This document shows, in pieces, positions 15,617 through 18,326 of a stretch of 18,326 nucleotides of DNA. Made by a program: the position numbers and the translations under genes. Each line of letters starts with the position of its first letter. The stretch's first letter is position 1. The notes under the pieces are model-generated. The model did no database searches. It had not been told where the DNA came from and saw only the letters and a list, made by a program, of their open reading frames with translations. Origin of the DNA: Betaproteobacteria bacterium (GTDB taxonomy: Bacteria > Pseudomonadota > Gammaproteobacteria > Burkholderiales > Usitatibacteraceae); NCBI GenBank assembly GCA_025362705.1, contig JANYFH010000308.1, positions 1 to 18,326 on the forward strand, in the 5' to 3' direction.

Positions 15617-16336
15617 CTACGCGGTTGAAGTAATTGATTTCATTGCCGCAAGCTGCTGGTTGATAGAGTGTAACGTGGCGATCGGGTCTTTAGCGTGCGT
15701 GATGCTGCGCCCGATCACCAGATAATCAGAGCCCAGTCTGATTGCATCGATCGGCGTTACCACCCGCTGCTGGTCTCCCTTGGCGTCATTGTCAAGGCGA
15801 ATGCCCGGCGTGACAAGCTGGAACTCCGCTCCCAGCGCGGCTTTCAGGCCGGTTGCTTCTTCAGCAGAACACACGACACCGTCGAGGCCGCATTCTTTTG
15901 TCAAGGTTGCGAGGCGCATCACGTTGTCAGCCGCCGTTCCGACAAATCCAATCTCAGACATGTCGAGGTTTGACAAACTGGTCAATACTGTTACGCCGAT
16001 AAGCAATGGCCTGACGCTCGTAAAATCCACCGCTTCACGCGCAGCCAGCATCATGCGCCGTCCACCACTGGCGTGCACATTCATCATCCACACGCCTTGT
16101 GACGCGGCAATCCGGCAGGCGCTCGCGACGGTGTTGGGAATGTCGTGAAACTTGAGATCGAGAAACACATCGAAACCGCGCTGCATGAGCTCGTCTATCA
16201 CCTTTGGCCCAGCTGCAGTATGCAGCTCCTTGCCAACTTTTACGCGACACGAAGCCGGGTCAAGTCGTGCAGCAAGATCCAATGCCGATTTTGCGTCGGG
16301 AAAATCCAGCACGACGATGATGGGCTTCTTGTTCAA
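15617..16336 (-). CDS. pyrF: Orotidine 5'-phosphate decarboxylase
   Basis: Last enzyme of UMP synthesis, converting OMP to UMP; 239 residues, cytoplasmic. The catalytic tetrad of the type 1 family is present: K33, D60, K62 and D65 in VFLDLKFHDIPNTV. D11 starts the first strand, and the phosphate-binding end VTPGIR and YLVIGRSIT are intact. The start is TTG at 16336, with GGAAGG about 6 bases upstream, inside the end of lapB; no ATG is nearby. It begins 2 bases after the lapB stop, so it is likely translated from the lapAB message. UMP feeds UDP-sugar synthesis, which loosely links it to ugd, but the linkage may simply be positional. Confidence 0.95.
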   Translation of the reverse strand: MNKKPIIVVLDFPDAKSALDLAARLDPASCRVKVGKELHTAAGPKVIDELMQRGFDVFLDLKFHDIPNTVASACRIAASQGVWMMNVHASGGRRMMLAAREAVDFTSVRPLLIGVTVLTSLSNLDMSEIGFVGTAADNVMRLATLTKECGLDGVVCSAEEATGLKAALGAEFQLVTPGIRLDNDAKGDQQRVVTPIDAIRLGSDYLVIGRSITHAKDPIATLHSINQQLAAMKSITSTA

Positions 16337-16338
16337 TA

Positions 16339-17568
16339 TCAGCCTTCCGCCTGCAGTCTCGCCAGATGGCGATCAGAGGTATCGTATTCTGCCGTCCGGC
16401 GCGGCGGGAATGTTTCCCATCCGGCACATGCTGGGCACTGCCAGTAAAACTGTCGCGCCTTGAAGCCACAGTTACCACACAGATATACAGCCAATCGACT
16501 CGAGTGGGTGTGTACAAGATCCTTCAGCACTTTTAGGTCGCTCTTCTTGTCTTCTGGAGCAGAAAGCAACTCGGCCTCGAACAACCTGTCGAGTCCGACC
16601 AGCGTCGGATTTTGCCGTAAGTCTTCCTGCACAAGATTGTAAGCAGCGGGAGCACCCTCGCTTTTCATCGTCGCATGAAAAATCGCGTTAAACAGATCCA
16701 ATGCCGGGTATTGTTGCTGCAACGCACGCAACTCTGCCAAGCCCTGCGCTGTCCTGCCAATGGCCTCGAAGCTCGCCAATATTTGATCCGCCATCAGACC
16801 GAGATAGTCCGGGTTTTGCGCTTCGATCCTGCGCCAAACTTCAATCGCCTGTTCGTGCTGTCCTTCCGCCGCCAGCCATTCACCTTTCATGAGGTTTGCA
16901 CGCACGCATTTTTCATTGGCGGCCAACGCTGCCGTCAGATGGTCGTTGGCGGCAGCGTGCAGGCCTTGCTGGCGCGACTGGGTCGCCGATTCGCAATAGT
17001 AGTTTGCGATTTCCCTGACATAAGCTGAAGCAGTCCCGTCACCCGCCTGCATGCGGCGTGCAACGTCGATCGCTTTTTGCCAATCGCGTTCCTGAACATG
17101 GATTTCCAATAGCAACTTGAGAGTCTCTAATTGCTGCTTTTTACTACCAACCGCCTTTGCCGAAAGATCGCCAAGAATACGCTCGGCGTGTTCGAGCAGG
17201 CCAGCTTTCTGATAGTCGAGAGCCAAATCCAGGAGCGCCGCCGTGCGGTGCTCAGCCGGCAGATCGGCGCGTTCGGAAAGGCTCTGGTGAATGCGAATCG
17301 CGCGATCTACTTCGCCGCGTTTGCGAAACAGGTTGCCAAGTGCGAACTGCAGTTCGATAGCTTCGGGTTGTTGTTTCGTTACTTCGATGAAAGCTTCAAT
17401 GGCTTTGTCCGGTTGTTCGGTCATCAGAAAATTGAGACCCTTGAAATACGACTGAGGCAACGCGCGGGACTCGGAAAGCAATTGCTTGATGTCAACGCGC
17501 GCGACCAGCCAGCCCATGCCGAAACACGCAAGAGCGGCTAGAAAAAACCAGGGCAGCCACTCAAACAT
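16339..17568 (-). CDS. lapB: LPS assembly regulator LapB (YciM)
   Basis: Inner-membrane protein of 409 residues that adjusts LPS synthesis; in E. coli it promotes FtsH-dependent breakdown of LpxC. An N-terminal membrane anchor is at about 3-22. TPR helices fill the middle, starting with SYFKGLNFLMTEQPDKAIEA. A rubredoxin-like zinc site at the end uses C364, C367, C378 and C381 (YLCGNCG...QCPACAGW). An upstream start at 17613 would add 15 residues before the anchor. The ATG at 17568 is preferred because it gives the usual LapB start and overlaps the lapA end by 8 bases. It is about 20 residues longer than the E. coli protein. Confidence 0.93.
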   Translation of the reverse strand: MFEWLPWFFLAALACFGMGWLVARVDIKQLLSESRALPQSYFKGLNFLMTEQPDKAIEAFIEVTKQQPEAIELQFALGNLFRKRGEVDRAIRIHQSLSERADLPAEHRTAALLDLALDYQKAGLLEHAERILGDLSAKAVGSKKQQLETLKLLLEIHVQERDWQKAIDVARRMQAGDGTASAYVREIANYYCESATQSRQQGLHAAANDHLTAALAANEKCVRANLMKGEWLAAEGQHEQAIEVWRRIEAQNPDYLGLMADQILASFEAIGRTAQGLAELRALQQQYPALDLFNAIFHATMKSEGAPAAYNLVQEDLRQNPTLVGLDRLFEAELLSAPEDKKSDLKVLKDLVHTHSSRLAVYLCGNCGFKARQFYWQCPACAGWETFPPRRTAEYDTSDRHLARLQAEG

Positions 17569-17860
17569 TATTGGCGTTACCGGAGGCCGGTGGCAATGCG
17601 GTGCTCGCATCATGCGCTTTATGCTGCAACGCGCGATTCAGTTTGCGCACCTCACGTTTGAGCTGGAATATTGTCATCAGCGAGGCCAGTAATCCCAGCA
17701 GCAGTCCGCCGCCGAAGAAAGCAAGCAGAATCAGTACAAGCGGTGCCTTCAGGCTGGAATCCATATAGCCGTACAGGACGACAGGGTCAGCGTTTCTGGC
17801 GGCGAACCAAACGATCAGGAGAATCACGACAATACGTACAATCCAGATCAGAATTTGCAT
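17561..17860 (-). CDS. lapA: LapA domain inner-membrane protein
   Basis: Small membrane protein of 99 residues (DUF1049/LapA). Two hydrophobic segments lie at about 3-20 and 40-64, with the conserved FAARNADPVVLYGY between them and a basic coiled stretch, LKREVRKLNRALQHK, in the cytoplasm. LapA partners LapB in LPS control in E. coli. AAGGAT lies about 11 bases before the ATG. Its end overlaps lapB by 8 bases, so translation is coupled. A terminator and a candidate promoter lie just upstream. Confidence 0.92.
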   Translation of the reverse strand: MQILIWIVRIVVILLIVWFAARNADPVVLYGYMDSSLKAPLVLILLAFFGGGLLLGLLASLMTIFQLKREVRKLNRALQHKAHDASTALPPASGNANNV

Positions 17861-17885
17861 GGCATCGATATCCTTTCATTGCCGA

Positions 17886-17914
17886 ATTGTTTCCGTTCGA
17901 GTCGCAAATGGCAA
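17886..17914 (-). promoter_or_regulatory. Candidate promoter for lapA-lapB-pyrF
   Basis: On the minus strand, TTGCCA (17909-17914, five of six matches to the -35 consensus), a 17-base spacer and AACAAT (17886-17891, four of six) lie between the ihfB terminator and lapA. The place is right for a promoter restarting transcription after ihfB. Confidence 0.45.
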
Positions 17915-17921
17915 ATAAAAA

Positions 17922-17954
17922 AGCCAGATGCGTCACCACATCTGGCTGTTTTTT
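17922..17954 (-). terminator. Intrinsic terminator after ihfB
   Basis: A 9-base stem, AGCCAGATG (17922-17930) with CATCTGGCT (17939-17947), an 8-base loop, and a T-run on the minus strand directly after the stem. It lies 12 bases past the ihfB stop. A second T-run on the plus side makes it partly bidirectional. Confidence 0.9.
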
Positions 17955-17965
17955 CGCGCATTTTC

Positions 17966-18280
17966 CTATTCACCCGGTTTGGTAACGTCGCCCGCAGCAT
18001 CGATAAGATCGACGCGCTCACGCAGCTCCTTACCAGCCTTGAAATGCGGAACATACTTCTTCGGCACTTGTACTTTTTCACCCGTCTTCGGATTGCGTCC
18101 GGTACGAGGTGGGCGGTAGTTCAAACCAAAACTGCCGAAGCCGCGAATTTCAATTCGGTCTCCACTCGCGAGCGTATGCGACATTGCATCAAGCATTGCC
18201 TTAACCGCAAGCTCGGCATCCTTGGGCGCCAATTGGCTGTGGCGCGAGCTTAGGATATCAATCAGTTCTGACTTCGTCAT
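17966..18280 (-). CDS. ihfB: Integration host factor subunit beta
   Basis: DNA-bending nucleoid protein of 104 residues that pairs with IHF alpha. The start at 18280 (MTKSELIDIL) is chosen because it gives the standard IHF N-terminus; a TTG at 18316 would add 12 unrelated residues. The family signature is at about 46-65, with IEIRGFGSFGLNYR and GRNPKTG. E44 and R46, which read the IHF target, and the intercalating P64 are all in place, and KYVPHFKAGKELRERV is typical of the beta subunit. The last 14 residues extend slightly past the E. coli protein. It is followed by its own terminator. Confidence 0.95.
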   Translation of the reverse strand: MTKSELIDILSSRHSQLAPKDAELAVKAMLDAMSHTLASGDRIEIRGFGSFGLNYRPPRTGRNPKTGEKVQVPKKYVPHFKAGKELRERVDLIDAAGDVTKPGE

Positions 18281-18326
18281 TGACTTCACGAGGCGTTTCC
18301 TGAAATCGTTATGCAAGAGAAAAGCT

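Overview
This window looks like chromosomal DNA of a betaproteobacterium, most likely Burkholderiales and perhaps close to Oxalobacteraceae. The grounds are the gene order ihfB, lapA, lapB, pyrF, ugd, heptose kinase, heptose epimerase, comEA, cysM, which I recall in related form from Burkholderia and its relatives, and the protein types themselves. No species can be assigned by reading. No rRNA, tRNA, IS element, prophage or CRISPR array was seen.

Region 1 (about 1-8240, plus strand) is one phosphonate-use cluster: a GntR/FCD regulator (phnR type), phosphonoacetate hydrolase (phnA), phosphonoacetaldehyde dehydrogenase (phnY), a complete ABC importer (phnD, phnC and two phnE permeases), and an iron-dependent alcohol dehydrogenase. 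The genes are tightly spaced, and several overlap. The window contains no aminoethylphosphonate transaminase (phnW), no phosphonatase (phnX) and no C-P lyase genes. The three enzymes can be lined up as hydroxyethylphosphonate -> phosphonoacetaldehyde -> phosphonoacetate -> acetate + phosphate. The last two steps are established for the families. The first is my inference from the alcohol dehydrogenase, and it is the most interesting proposal here.

Region 2 (about 8290-10783, minus strand, convergent with region 1) reads cysB-like regulator, cysM, a small lipoprotein, then a YdbL/DUF1318 protein. The CysB-like protein has Met at a ligand-pocket position that is Thr in E. coli CysB, and a shortened C-terminus. 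The lipoprotein overlaps ydbL by 4 bases and sits where ynbE lies in enterobacteria, but does not look like YnbE.

Region 3 (about 11040-12284) holds a ComEA-like helix-hairpin-helix protein with a long Ala/Lys/Pro tail resembling histone H1 tails, closed by a strong intrinsic terminator, and then a 423-base gap with palindromes and a possible promoter.

Region 4 (12285-18280, minus strand) is core envelope and housekeeping: ihfB with its own terminator, then lapA-lapB-pyrF, ugd, the heptose-7-phosphate kinase and hldD. LapA/LapB control LPS output, and ugd and the heptose genes supply nucleotide-sugar precursors for the LPS core and modifications, so most of this block serves LPS assembly and control.
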